A DNA stretch of 64,000 nt from Ilex aquifolium (taxonomy: Eukaryota > Streptophyta > Magnoliopsida > Aquifoliales > Aquifoliaceae). Position 1 is the first letter of the stretch, and each line of letters begins with the position of its first letter. Below the pieces are notes generated by a model. The model searched no databases and was not told where the DNA came from. It worked only from the letters and a program-made list of their open reading frames with translations. Location of the stretch: positions 10,202,960 through 10,266,959 of the forward strand of contig OX637409.1 in NCBI GenBank assembly GCA_951799425.1, read 5' to 3'. A program made the position numbers and the translations under genes. Positions 1-10,682 of the stretch are shown piece after piece.

Positions 1-2094
1 AAAAAGAAAAAATATATATTTGTACTCATAATTCAAGTTGGATAATTCTCAAAGAGCTCAAAGGAAAATCTTTAAGCAATTCATGAGTTTTCATTAACCT
101 TCCAAAGAATTGTATAATCTCTCCCCAACTTGTTGGATTACGAATGTTGACCTCCCGTGGATCTAAATCTAAACACAATATTTTAATATTAGATTGGGGT
201 AGAGATCCTATACTGATGATCGTACAGTCGATTCTACTAACAAATTTGGATGTCAACTTTGAGGTTATTTTCTATGTCTCGTATATAAGAGCTTAACATA
301 TCTATATTACTTTAAAATATCAGAATGCATGAAAAATATTTTTTTTTCACTTTTACCCTCCAACATTACAATTATGTCATGTTTATCCTCCAAATTTAAT
401 GCCACAATTCATATCTATATCTATATCTATCTATATTTATATCTAAATTTATCTATATTAATATAAATGTGGGCAACTTTTCATCTTTCTCTGTTTAGCC
501 TTTGGTTTTCCAGAAAGCAGAAGAATAATGTCAATTATATTCCAAGGCTTCTCTCTCTCCCCTCACAATAGGCCGCACCACCTATTGGTGATTAATGCCA
601 AGATGAACAACGAAATGGCCCTCATCATTTGCAACGCCCACCTCTTCCTCTCCCCAAGATTGAAGGCGAATGAAACACTATATTCATCATCTTTATTTGG
701 AATTTGACCTCTCTCGTAAAAATTCTTCCTTTTGCCAATGTAAACCATGGGTATTTCGAATTTTGAAGTTTTTTTATCAAATTTATTGATATGTTGTGTT
801 TGATTTAATTCTATGCTTTACGGGTTATAGCGGTCAATGTATATTGACTTAGTTTTGGCGAATTTAGATCTTTCAATATACTTGTTTGAGTATTTTAAAA
901 ATGTTTGGATATTTTAGTCATGTGCCTCTTACATTGATGGGTTCTTTGTTTTTAGCCCTCTGTTTGCTGAATATAATTTAGTACAGTATCTTATATAGTT
1001 CCATTTTATGGATATAAGATTTAGTGACAACTAATTTGGAATTCTAATAACAAGCATCATTAGTTATTCTAGATATTTGCCAGCAAAAAAACAAAATTTC
1101 TTATTCGTTGTTATCCTCGAAGGTCGTTGTTGGCACTCTCATCAAGTTGATTTCATGGGCTACAAGGACCAGAGAAGCACCAAAGATTGATATTGAGTGA
1201 AGTTTAAGGGGTTTTTAGACATGATCTGATAAATTCCTAGTGGTTCTTAAGTTATGTGTTTAAGTAAAGTTTATTTTTTTTATGATTATGGAATCTTGAA
1301 AATGTACACGAATATTATGATTTTTTTTGCTCTATCTTAATCTAAAAATTTTGCTAAGTTCATTGGAGCTAGTGGAAGTTGTTGGTTTAGTGTTTAATCT
1401 ATTCAAAAGTAAGTTATTGGATGTACCTTTTGATGTGTATGTAGTTTTCTATTTAATTCAGTAGTTGACGACTAGTTGTTAGTTTTGTGAATTTATCTTA
1501 TTTTTCGTTGTTACAAATAAATCGTTTATAAGATAAAAAATAGTAGGTTTTGAATTGCCAAAACTAACCATTCTGTGTTTTTGGTGCATGTTGATTTGTT
1601 ATCTCTTAACATGTTATTTGCTTTTAACTATTGCTTCCGTATTTGTGGATTTTTAATGTTCTTTGTGAAACTAAGCTTATTTGTGCTATTAAATTGATTT
1701 TTGTTTGAAAACTATGTCAAATGATTAGATTTGGATTCATTACCTTTATTTTGTTTCTCTTTCAAATTTGTTATTCACGACAGATGTTAGCTACAACACA
1801 TAATTGAGATTTCTTTGGGGAGATATTTGATACCACATAATTATATTTTGGGATATTTTTTGAATAATTTTTGCAGCCTCATCAGTGACAAATGTTATTA
1901 GCTTTTGATTGCAATAAATCACTATTTTGACCTAAAATTATTTTATGTTATCAGTTTTGAATTGTAATAAATTATTCTTTTACATTTAATATTTGTATTG
2001 GTTATGATTGGAATGTGATGATAGAATGATAGGAAATGAAAACCATGAAATCACAAACGATAAATTGAGATTAAAAAGAATAATTAATAAAAAA
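1..2094. other. AT-rich intergenic region
   Basis: No gene, RNA gene or complete mobile element can be supported here. The sequence is AT-rich with short low-complexity patches, for example tatctatatc-like repeats near 415-465. A 61-codon minus-strand reading frame at 563-748 has no recognisable domain and no visible splice context, so it is not called. Confidence 0.6.
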
Positions 2095-2620
2095 ATTAAT
2101 TAATTTTTAGCAACAAAATAATTCGTCTCAAGGATTAGTTTTTTGTCATTAAAACTTTTATCGACAATTTTTATTATGGTTAATTGATAAAGTAATTTCG
2201 TCACCAATTGTAGGAATTTTATGACGAATATTGTTGTCTTTAAAAATGACTATTGAGCGACAAATTTTTTATCATTAAAAAGCAATTTTTTGTAACAAAA
2301 AAATTTGTCAGTGACTGACAAATGATCTACAAAATTTTTTTCGTCATTAAAAGTATTTTTGTGTGACAAAAAATAATTATTGGTGAATAGCAAATTAGTG
2401 ACGAAAATTTTTGTTAGTAACTAACAATTTTGTATGACGAAAATACATCATTGTTGAATATTAACGACGAAAATTTAATTTCGTCACTAAATACTTTTCC
2501 AGACTCTCATACGCCCACCAACTGTCGAACATTATTTTTGGTGGACGTTGATTTTTGGTGACGAAATCTTAACATTAGATGACGAATTTTTTGGTCACTA
2601 AAGTTGCATTTGGTAACCGG
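2095..2620. repeat. Dense TGACGAAA / TTTCGTCA motif patch (CACTA-like subterminal region?)
   Basis: The 8-mer family TGACGAAA and its reverse complement recurs about ten times in both orientations, for example near 2121, 2197, 2222, 2340, 2399, 2435, 2463-2493, 2558 and 2579. Dense short motifs in both orientations are typical of the subterminal regions of CACTA (En/Spm) transposons, where the transposase binds. No CACTA terminus, 3-bp target duplication or transposase frame was found nearby. The class assignment is therefore inference, while the repeat itself is plain. Confidence 0.45.
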
Positions 2621-3935
2621 GAGTTTTTGTTCTTGCTTTCACTTTTTGGGAAAAAATAAAATAAAAATGTGGTTGATGAATGTTTCCATTTTTTTTGCTG
2701 CTACGTTTTGAAAACAAGAACAAAATATGGAAACATCAAAAATGATGTTTTTAAAAACAACCAAAAAACAAAACACGTGCAACTTCAAATGGGATATAAT
2801 GAGATCCTGGCTTCGATCCTTCTTAGCAACAAAAAATGAATTTTCTTGAGTATAAAAACCCCATTTTCCCTCTTTCAATTCCTTTTTGTTCTTGCTTCCT
2901 CTCTCTCATCTCTCTTTATTTATCTCTTTCTCTCTCGCCCCTCTCTCACCTTTCTTAGGGGTTGTTGATGATGGGGTTGGGTGGTCGGTTTCATGGTTGT
3001 TGGTAGTGGGGGTTGGGGGGTGGATGGTGATTTTTGCAGGGGGTTGGGTGGTGGATTTCGGGGGTGAGTGGTGGTGGATTGCAGGGGTAGGGGGTTGGTG
3101 GTGGTGGGTTTTGGATCGAGAAACGGAGAGTGGGAGGGAGAGCACCTGATCCAAAGGTTAGGGTTTTGAATTATGAGGCCTGTGGGGAGAAGAGATAGAA
3201 ACTCTAAGCATGAAGGTTGAGAAGATAAAAAACAGTGCAGGAAACAAAAAAATTTGAAAAAAGTCGAGATACAAACGGGGGATATGTTAAAAAAAAGGGT
3301 ATACAACAACACCTAATATATATAAAAAATCAAAACAAAGAATACCTAAAAACACCTCTACAAGCACAAGAGAATCTATAATCTATTTTAATTAGGTGAA
3401 AAAAAAATTACCGTTCGGTCATTTCAAAGAAAGAGATTGCATCGGCGATTTAATGGTGAACGGAGGACTGTTCAGACCACGAATACAAAGTGATTGAGTG
3501 TTCTTTAAAGAGAGGGCATCAAGGAAGAAAATTCATAGAAAGAGAGAGTTACGTCGTGTCATTGATCGTTCATACACCATCATTTACAGAAAGCTTCTTT
3601 CTTCTTGTGGTATACGATGTTAGGAGCATCCCAATAGCCCACATAAAGAGTGGGTTTGCAAAGGTCATAATTACATAGAATTAATACATCAATTAACTTA
3701 GAAAAAGATAGTGCAGTCATTCTTTGTTTTGTTGAGGTTAATTTAGAAAATTAAAAGTTTTTCAGCTATAGTGACATTTTAAAGTAGTATATATTTAATA
3801 TGATATTTTGACTGAAATTGGTATAGCTGGCCATTACAATGTGTTTGTTCAAATTGGTGCAGTTGGCCATTGCAGCTTTATTGGTTATATTTTGTATGTG
3901 TTTTTGCAGTTTCATTGATTGGTTTATATATATAT
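2621..3935. other. Intergenic; pyrimidine tract followed by GGT-rich low-complexity DNA
   Basis: A CT-rich stretch (about 2895-2950) passes abruptly into a GGT/GGGTGG-rich stretch (about 2960-3115). Open frames on both strands across 2886-3312 are products of this biased composition. A sequence near 3622 (ggagcatcccaatagccc) resembles one end of a common plant MITE, but no matching opposite end was seen. No gene is supported. Confidence 0.5.
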
Positions 3936-6370
3936 TGTAACACCCCGCATTTTCTTTTATATATGTATATAGATATATAGTAAATAATTGATGTAAAAAT
4001 GTGGATATGTGTAGTGATGTGTGTTTGAATTTGATAGATTGGAAAAGTAGAGATTTAAAATGTTAGTGGAAATAATAGTTGAAATTTAGTTTTTAATAAG
4101 TGAAAATATGAAATTTTAGGTCCTAGAACTTGTATTAAATAGGTTTGGTATAGAAATATGTGTTGGAGAGGTTTGGGATGGATTTGATTGGCTTAGGGAT
4201 GGATTGGAAATGGAAAAAGGGATGAAACAGGTTGTAAACAGTGCACGTGAACAGTGCACGTAAACAGTGCACTGGCTGCAACTTCAAGCGCGATTTCGAC
4301 CTTGATGCAGTCAATATCTCTCAAAACTCAAAACATGAAAGTTGTAGACCTCTTTCTTAGAATTCCATAGCCTCTTGAATCATCTCAATCGAAGCTCGGA
4401 TGAGAGAGTTATGCCCAGATAAAGAAGTGATGTCAAAACAGCCCCAAGCCCGATTTAGACCTTGATGCAGTCAATATATCTCAAAAATCAAAACATGAAA
4501 GTTTTAGAGCTCTTTCTTATCATTCTATATCATCTTGAATCATCTCAATCGGAGCTCGGATGAGAGAGTTATGCCCAGATAACGAAGCGATGTCGAAATA
4601 GTCCAATTAGCTTCGTTTTGCATTTAATGTCTCCATTTGCATCATAAATCAAAATATAAGAATAATGAGTACATTTAGGCTTCAAATAAGTATAAAAGGT
4701 TTTAATAAGCATCATTTATCACCTTTTATTTGCAAACATCGCAAAACTTTATTAATAGCCGATTCGGATGGGTAAAATAGAAACTTTAGTGTTTCGGGTG
4801 TACGTTGCCTTTGGTTTTGAGATAAATTATAAAAATAAATGTTTTTAGGTTAAAATAACATTAAAAATGAATCCGGAACGTCGAAAAACCTTAGGGTAGT
4901 CATATGGATCAAATTGAAGATTCTTAATGGCAAAACCGTAATTTCGGAGAAGGCCAAAACAGTCCATGAACAGTAATTTCGGGGCTAATATGTTTTAAAC
5001 TCATTTTCATCCCATTTGCCCTCATTTCTTTCACTCCACTCTCACCCCACACCTCTTGGAACCCTAGAGAGCATTAGAGAGGAAGAAAGGAAGGGAAGAA
5101 CAAGAGATTTAAGGGTAGATTCAAGATCAAGGCTCAAGTTCTTCTTACAAACTAAGGATTCAAGGTAGGGGTTTTCTCTCATTCACTTACATTGAGGCTA
5201 GGATATTTATATATGTATGCTTTGGCTATCAATGGTATATATATGCTATGGAATCATCATCTCTTAGGCTTTTTGCAAGGATTACATGTTTTGAACAAAG
5301 TTAGGGTTTAATACCCATGAAATCTCCTTTCTAGTTTTAAAACCCTAATTTTTGGAGAGTGATGTATTTCCTTCCTAAATGCTTTCTTTATTATGTATTT
5401 AGAAACCTTAGTGCTTTGTATTGGGTAGAAAAATGATGTTATTGTGATCTCATGTATTTTCTTAGTTGGTTGTGGAATTGTTACATGATATATTTTGGGG
5501 AATTTGGATAGATGCTTGTAAATTGAGATAAATGTTGGAATTGTATGCTTGGGTTGGGTTGTTTGTGATGCACATGAGTGAGATGTTCCTTGTAATGATG
5601 ATCACCCCTTCCCTAGAGGTTCCCGGTAAGGATGCTTGGGAAACAATGTAGTGATTGGTGAAAGGTTCCATGTAAGGATGCTCATCCATTCTCAAGAGGT
5701 TCCTGGTAAGGATGCTTGAGAATCAAAGATGACCTAAAAGGGGGTGGAGGTTACCACAAAGTATGCCACCTACCGAAAGAATTGTTGGGAATTGATTATG
5801 GCAATTAATGGTTATTATTTGTATGTGGTGCCCGTTTATTCATTTAAGGAATGTTTTTAAATAAACTTGAGATCCTTTTTAAATGTCACTGTTTTATTTC
5901 AAATTATGTATCTATGTTATGTTAAAAATTGAGACCGACCGTTTTAAATGCTTTGTTAAACCTTGTATGGGTTTGGGAGAATTTTTCTACAGAGCTTCGT
6001 GCTCACCCCCTATCGCTAACATTTTTCAGATTACCCGCTTGAGGAGGAGGACGTAAGGGTCGAGGAGCCCGCTACTTGGGAGACTCCACTGGACAGGAGT
6101 GTGGATCCCGAGGTGGACGCATAGAGCGACCTCCTTTCCTTTTGTACTAGACTAAGACATTCTTTTGGAACAGTGTGTAGTCTAGCTTCTTTTGTTTATT
6201 CCGCTGCGTTCTTTAATTAATTTTTGAGATGTAATAGCCATGACTTGGGCTTATTCTTTTGGATAATGTTGCAAATATTCGTGGATAACAAATGAAGTCT
6301 TGTTTCTGAAGGGATTATATTAGTGCTCTCATGATATGAATGATTTTAGAATGTAATGCCGTCCAGTGAC
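3936..6370 (+). mobile_element. Old LTR (probable solo LTR), TGTAACACCCC family
   Basis: It begins TGTAACACCCCG, a start common in large LTRs of plant Ty3/gypsy elements. Two other stretches in the window are homologous in reverse orientation. 57000-57260 matches 4780-5040 at roughly 85 percent by eye, and 62968-63420 matches about 5990-6345. The expected 3' terminus (GGGGYGTTACA) is missing: homology stops near 6355, where a trinucleotide tract begins. No internal region, PBS or second LTR follows, so this is a solo or truncated LTR. Assignment to a clade such as Tekay is a guess from length and ends. Confidence 0.6.
4291..4610 (+). repeat. Tandem duplication, 2 x 160 bp, inside the LTR
   Basis: Two adjacent copies (4291-4450 and 4451-4610) each begin CGATTT(C/A)GACCTTGATGCAG and end near a pair of CGGATGAGAGAGTTATGCCC-type segments. 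They differ by scattered substitutions. Just upstream, at about 4240-4275, a smaller triplicated motif (ACAGTGCACGT) is present. Confidence 0.85.
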
Positions 6371-6594
6371 TGCGGCAGGCAGTGGTGGTGGTGGTAGAGG
6401 TAGTGGTGGGGCCACCACCATTGCCGCCGCCACCACCACCACCACCATCGCTACCATCGTCGTCGCCGCCACCACCACCACCGCCACCATCGCCGCCACC
6501 ACCACCACCACCGCCATCACCATCGTCGCCGCCGCCGCCGCCACCACCATCGTCGTCGTCGTCACCGCCGTCGTCGCCACCACTACAACCGATG
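6371..6594 (+). repeat. GC-rich trinucleotide tract (GTG)n then (CCN)n
   Basis: A short GGT-rich arm (about 6380-6412) is followed by about 180 bp of CCA/CCG/CGT triplets, forming a potential fold-back. All six frames stay open because of the repeat, giving runs of Gly, Ala, Thr, Val or Pro. These are not evidence of a gene. The tract replaces the expected 3' end of the LTR that starts at 3936. Confidence 0.85.
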
Positions 6595-7557
6595 CTTAAA
6601 TTCATTTATCTTTCCTTTATATTTGTGATTTGATTTTGGATATGAATACAAATATGTTTATTATTTACCAATTTTTATTACTCTGTGTCTTCAGACACAG
6701 ACAATAACTAGTATATATATATAGGATGGATATGAGTTTTGGAGAATTCTCTAATGCTACTACATCTATAATTATCTTTGAATTCTTTGACGAGACATGT
6801 TTAGTGGCCTGAATACTGTGAATGCTACATTGATGTATTCTAATATCGTTCTCTTTTTAGTTCCTTTTTGTTGTTAACAATAGTTAGTTAACTTTTATTT
6901 TATGGTAGACTTTGTCTAATAATTTTTGTTTTAATTCAATTTTTAATGGGAGCTTTGTCTGTTTGTTCTGTAAAATTTTTTGTAACGATAATTTTTTTTC
7001 TTATATATAGTCTTTTAGGCATGGGTTTGCATTGCCTATTCGATTTATAAAATTTTTTGTGATGATATATTTTTTCGTATTGTGATGATTGGTGTACAAA
7101 TACAAAACAAAGAAAAGGAATTTCTATTGCTATGCTCTAGTATTTTTTATTTTTTTATTTTCCCTTATTTTAGCAATCAACTGTTTGCATAGTTCAGAGG
7201 CTCAAAAGAACAATATGAAAGTGACACTTAGTTAATATGATGACATTAACCGGTGTTCGACTTAAAATGAAAAAGAATAATACTGATTAAAAGAAAGCAC
7301 ATTTAATATGGATCATCTAACTTTTATATACATTATCATAAAAATAATATTAGTGGTTCGTTCTTTAATCCTTTATCATGGGCAGAGCTTTTCAAGGGCC
7401 AGGGGCCACTTGCCCACCCTGATTTTTTTTTTATTACCTATATAGATATATATATTTTTTTGTGTAATGTTTAAGTTGTGCCCACCCAAAATCAAAAATA
7501 AAAGACTAAATCCACCTAAAACAAAATAAAAAGGCCAGACCCACTCAAAAATAAAAT

Positions 7558-7668
7558 AAAATTTGTGAGTATGTACCTTATGAATTACTTATTTGTGAGA
7601 AAATATCTTGAAAAAAAAAATATATTGTAAATAAGTACTATTAAGTGGAAGTGTCTAGATACAAAATG
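7558..7668 (+). repeat. Dispersed repeat, copy 1
   Basis: About 110 bp including ACTTATTTGTG(A/G)(G/A)AAAATATCTT and GTGTCTAGATAC. A second copy lies in reverse complement at 20330-20430. A shorter match to the core ATTTGTGAGAAAATA is at about 37398. It is probably part of an uncharacterised low-copy element. Confidence 0.55.
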
Positions 7669-8634
7669 ACAGTTTTTAAAATATATTTTTTTTTTACCGA
7701 AGTACCATTTTCTATAATTCATGGATTGTGTAGTTTGGCAATTCCTTTTTTCATGGGATTTAATTTTATTAAATCATCAGTTTCTTATTTTAGAAAATCT
7801 TTATTTTTTTTTAATTTTAAACGTATTCTTCTTCACCATCAACGACATCTGACCAACGTTGGTACTCGTCTTTTTCAATAGATTCTTATACTTCGACTTT
7901 TGTACTTCAACATTGGGTGATTGTCTTCTACTTCAACGTCTGTGGTTTTCCACCCATAAGTTGCACAATATTTCATATTCTTCTACTTCAATGGCTAGTG
8001 TTATACTTCAACGTCTGATTTTCTACTTCAACATTTGATGCTCGTCTTCTTCAACATTTTCTTCTACTTCAACTTTTCTACTTATGACTTCCCAACATCA
8101 AGTGAAACAAAAAACTAAAATCTTATCCCTCACCACCTTCTCCGTAAGCCCACCATGATCTATTTTTGCAAGAGTTTTTTTTTACTCTACGCTTGACGAA
8201 CTAATTTGGTTGATCCATGTCCAAATCGGGTAATATATTCCTTAATTGAAGCAATCTAATCCTACTCCTATTTGTACTGCTTCATCTGATTTTCTACTTC
8301 AACGTCGGTTGTTGTATTATGTTGCTATACTGTCATTCTTAAGCAATATATGTGTTTGTCGAACTGTAAATGTTGTATTGTGATGTCACTATATGTAAAA
8401 CATACATTTAGATTGTGCATGAATCAGAGAATGCAATTTCACATCTTTTATCAGTTATTAAAGTGTTAAGGAAGTTGTTACACTGTAATGTATCATTGTC
8501 ATGTCACACTGAGTTAATCAATAGTCAGATTAAAGAGTTTGGTTTTAAGGAGGTTGCTAGAGTTTAACTCAAACTCTCATTAGTTATATTATTAATTTTT
8601 TATTAGAATTATTGACCCATGTAATATCCTAATT

Positions 8635-8639
8635 AGTAT
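8635..8639. repeat. Target-site duplication AGTAT (left)
   Basis: AGTAT directly precedes the left LTR and recurs at 14867-14871 directly after the right LTR. A 5-bp duplication is standard for LTR-retrotransposon integration. Confidence 0.9.
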
Positions 8640-9439
8640 TGAAGGGGTCGATAAATTCTGATCATCTGACAATTAGACTTGGACACGCGGCAGGTTGCAC
8701 GTGCTGAAAAGAGTTATTTGCAATGACCCTACTATGACCGAGCAAGTAGCTTGGCTATTCGGGCAGAGCTAAAGTTAGCCCAGCCGAGCAGAGCAAGTAG
8801 CTAGGCTATCCGGGCCGAGCTAAAAATTGGTCCAACCTATTAGAGGATTAAACTCGACCAAACAAACAGCTAGGTTATCCCGGCCGAGCAGAGGATAAGA
8901 TCCGACCGAGCTGTCATCAAATAACAACCGAGCTGATTAGAAAGCTCGGAAAGGAAGGAATGAGCTCGACGATCGTCATGACCGAACTGTTACGACCGAG
9001 CTGTTTAAACAATGAACGTGGTGCTAAAAGGATGCCTGTAATTCAGGCATTCTGGCTAAATAAATTGACTAAATTATAGGCCTGGCAGGAGGAATTGCTG
9101 GAGATATATCAACAACTTCCCAACTAGAGCCGCCTAATTAGAGGAAGGTGTACTACTTTGAATCAAAAATCATGGAAACCCTAACTGAACAGGGATCTAT
9201 AAAAAGCCAAAGGAACCAAGGTGAAAGGTACGCTGAACTCTCCTTGTCTTCTGGCAATTCTCTGAATCCCATTACTAACTTAAGCATCGGAGTGCCTTCG
9301 ATCGAAGCACTTCGATCTTGGGCAGTTTGTTCATTTTGCAGGAAGGGAAGACTGGGAGATCAAGTTTAGAGCTCACTCTTTATCAGAATTACCCATTCAT
9401 CATTCCTGTATGAGGTATCTTCAATTTTTGCCTCTTACA
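8640..9439 (+). repeat. Left LTR of the non-autonomous element
   Basis: 800 bp, TG...CA ends. A TATA-like sequence (TATAAAAA, 9198-9205) marks a likely promoter and U3/R boundary. The hairpin GATCGAAG-CA-CTTCGATC lies at 9300-9317. The first 320 bp carry GAGCAAGTAGCTAGGCTAT-type repeats, the same unit that is amplified inside the element. Confidence 0.92.
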
Positions 9440-9463
9440 TTTTGGCGCCGTCTGTGGGAAACG
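9440..9463 (+). promoter_or_regulatory. Primer-binding site
   Basis: TTTTGGCGCCGTCTGTGGGA immediately follows the left LTR. TGGCGCCG... sites in this position are usual for plant Tat/Athila-type Ty3/gypsy elements and for their non-autonomous derivatives. Confidence 0.8.
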
Positions 9464-9592
9464 ATGATCAAGTTTCCGTGAATTGTAAGTATATAAGTAC
9501 TCGATCGATCTTGCCCTATAATATGACGAGCATTGTCGATAAATTTGTATGTGCAACAATCGAGATCGCGAGCATTGCGTACAAGAGCTAGT

Positions 9593-10543
9593 TCATCATG
9601 GTTTTCGGTATTTCTGCCTTGCGGGATGCACGTTGTCTCATGAAGCAGAATTATTCATTCTCCAGAAGCACAAACTGCTGGTTGTGGTATTTCCCTTCCA
9701 TGGAATTTGTTTTTAGAACAAAGTCAGTTGCCCTTTATTTGGGCCCCATGCGACCAGCACAAAGGTTGCATGTGTTGAAAATAGTTATTTGGAACAACTA
9801 TACTACGATTAAGCAGATAGCTAGGCTATCCCGGTCGAGCTAAAATCGGTCCGACCTAGCAAAGAATAAAACTTGACCGAGCAAATAGCTAGGCTATTCG
9901 GGCCGAGCTAAAGTTAGCCCAGCCAAGCAGAGCAAGTAGCTAGGCCATCGGGGCTGAGCTAAAGTTGGTTAGACCGAGCAAAGGGCAAGATTCGACCGAG
10001 CAGATAGCTAAGCTATCTCGGTAGAGCTAAAATTGGTCTGACCAAGCAGATAGCTAGGCTATCCCGGCCGAGCTAAAATTGGTCCGACCTAGCGAAGGAT
10101 AAAACTTGACCGAGCAGATAGCTAGGCTATTCGGGCCGAGCTAGAGTTAGCCCAGCCGAGCAAAGCAAGTAGCTAGACCATCTAGGCCGAGCTAAAGTTG
10201 ATCCGACCGAGCAAAGGGCAAGATCCGACTGAGCAGATAGCTAGGCAATCTAGGTCGAGCTAAAATTGGTCTGACCGAGCAAATAGCTAGGCTATCCTGG
10301 CCGACCTAAATTTAGTCCGGCCGAGCAGAGGATAGCGTACAAGAGCGAGGAGAACGTGCATCTGGAAAATTCATCATGGTTTTCCGTATTTCTACCTTGC
10401 GTGATGGACGCCGTCTCATGAAGCAAGAAGAATTATTCATCTTCCAAAAGCATAAACTGCTGGTTGTGGTATTTCTCTTCCATGGAATTTGTTTTTAGAA
10501 CAAAGTCTGCTGCCCTTTATTTGGGCTCCATGTGACCAACGCA
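9593..10543 (+). repeat. About 170-bp direct repeat flanking the 233-bp array
   Basis: The sequence at about 9593-9766 (TTCATCATGGTTTTC ... GGGCCCCATG) recurs at about 10367-10543 with about 85-90 percent identity by eye. The 233-bp array lies between the two copies. A preceding GCGTACAAGAGC is also duplicated (9577 and 10334). This looks like a larger segmental duplication within the element. Confidence 0.75.
9814..10330 (+). repeat. Tandem array, 233-bp period, built of about 58-bp subunits
   Basis: CAGATAGCTAGGCTATCC-type starts lie at 9814, 10047 and 10280, exactly 233 bp apart. Each 233-bp unit holds four related subunits of the form GAGCAnATAGCTAGGCTATC...CCGAGCTAAA.TTGGTC. The same subunit occurs in the LTRs (8740-8890, 14150-14300). 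The 30-40 bp before the array also match the LTR (GTTGCATGTGTTGAAAATAGTTATTTG versus 8695-8730). The array therefore appears to derive from LTR sequence. Confidence 0.85.
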
Positions 10544-10682
10544 AAGAGACAAGTCTGGGACTTTCTGGTATGTCTTGGATGCCAAAGAATACTTTAAAGG
10601 TTAGTTTTACCTATAATATGAGACTAGTTAATATGTGATTGGCCTAAAATATGATATATAATGTCTTTAACATAATTGAATC

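Larger units (their letters stand above)
6595..8639. other. Intergenic, AT-rich, degenerate transposon debris
   Basis: No gene is supported. About 7380-7440 (gggcagagc ... gggccaggggccac) resembles degenerate ends of plant hAT-like elements. 7558-7668 is repeated in reverse orientation at 20330-20430. The stretch 7860-8300 repeats the phrase CTTCAACGTCTG-like several times without coding content. Confidence 0.45.

Noticed and set aside
563..748. 61-codon minus-strand frame starting MVYIGKRKNFYERGQ
   Set aside because: Composition looks somewhat gene-like, but there is no homology I can name, no splice partner and no promoter context.
2886..3312. Overlapping frames of 82-130 codons on both strands
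   Set aside because: GGT/CT-rich low-complexity DNA. Frames mirror each other and show Pro/Thr or Gly/Trp runs without domain features.
3490..3678. 62-codon plus-strand frame
   Set aside because: Its 3' half overlaps a MITE-like end (GGAGCATCCCAATAGC). No gene evidence.
6315..6633. Four overlapping open frames on both strands giving Gly/Ala/Thr/Pro-rich proteins
   Set aside because: They come from the CCN/GGT trinucleotide tract. All frames are open because of composition and none has a recognisable domain or gene context.
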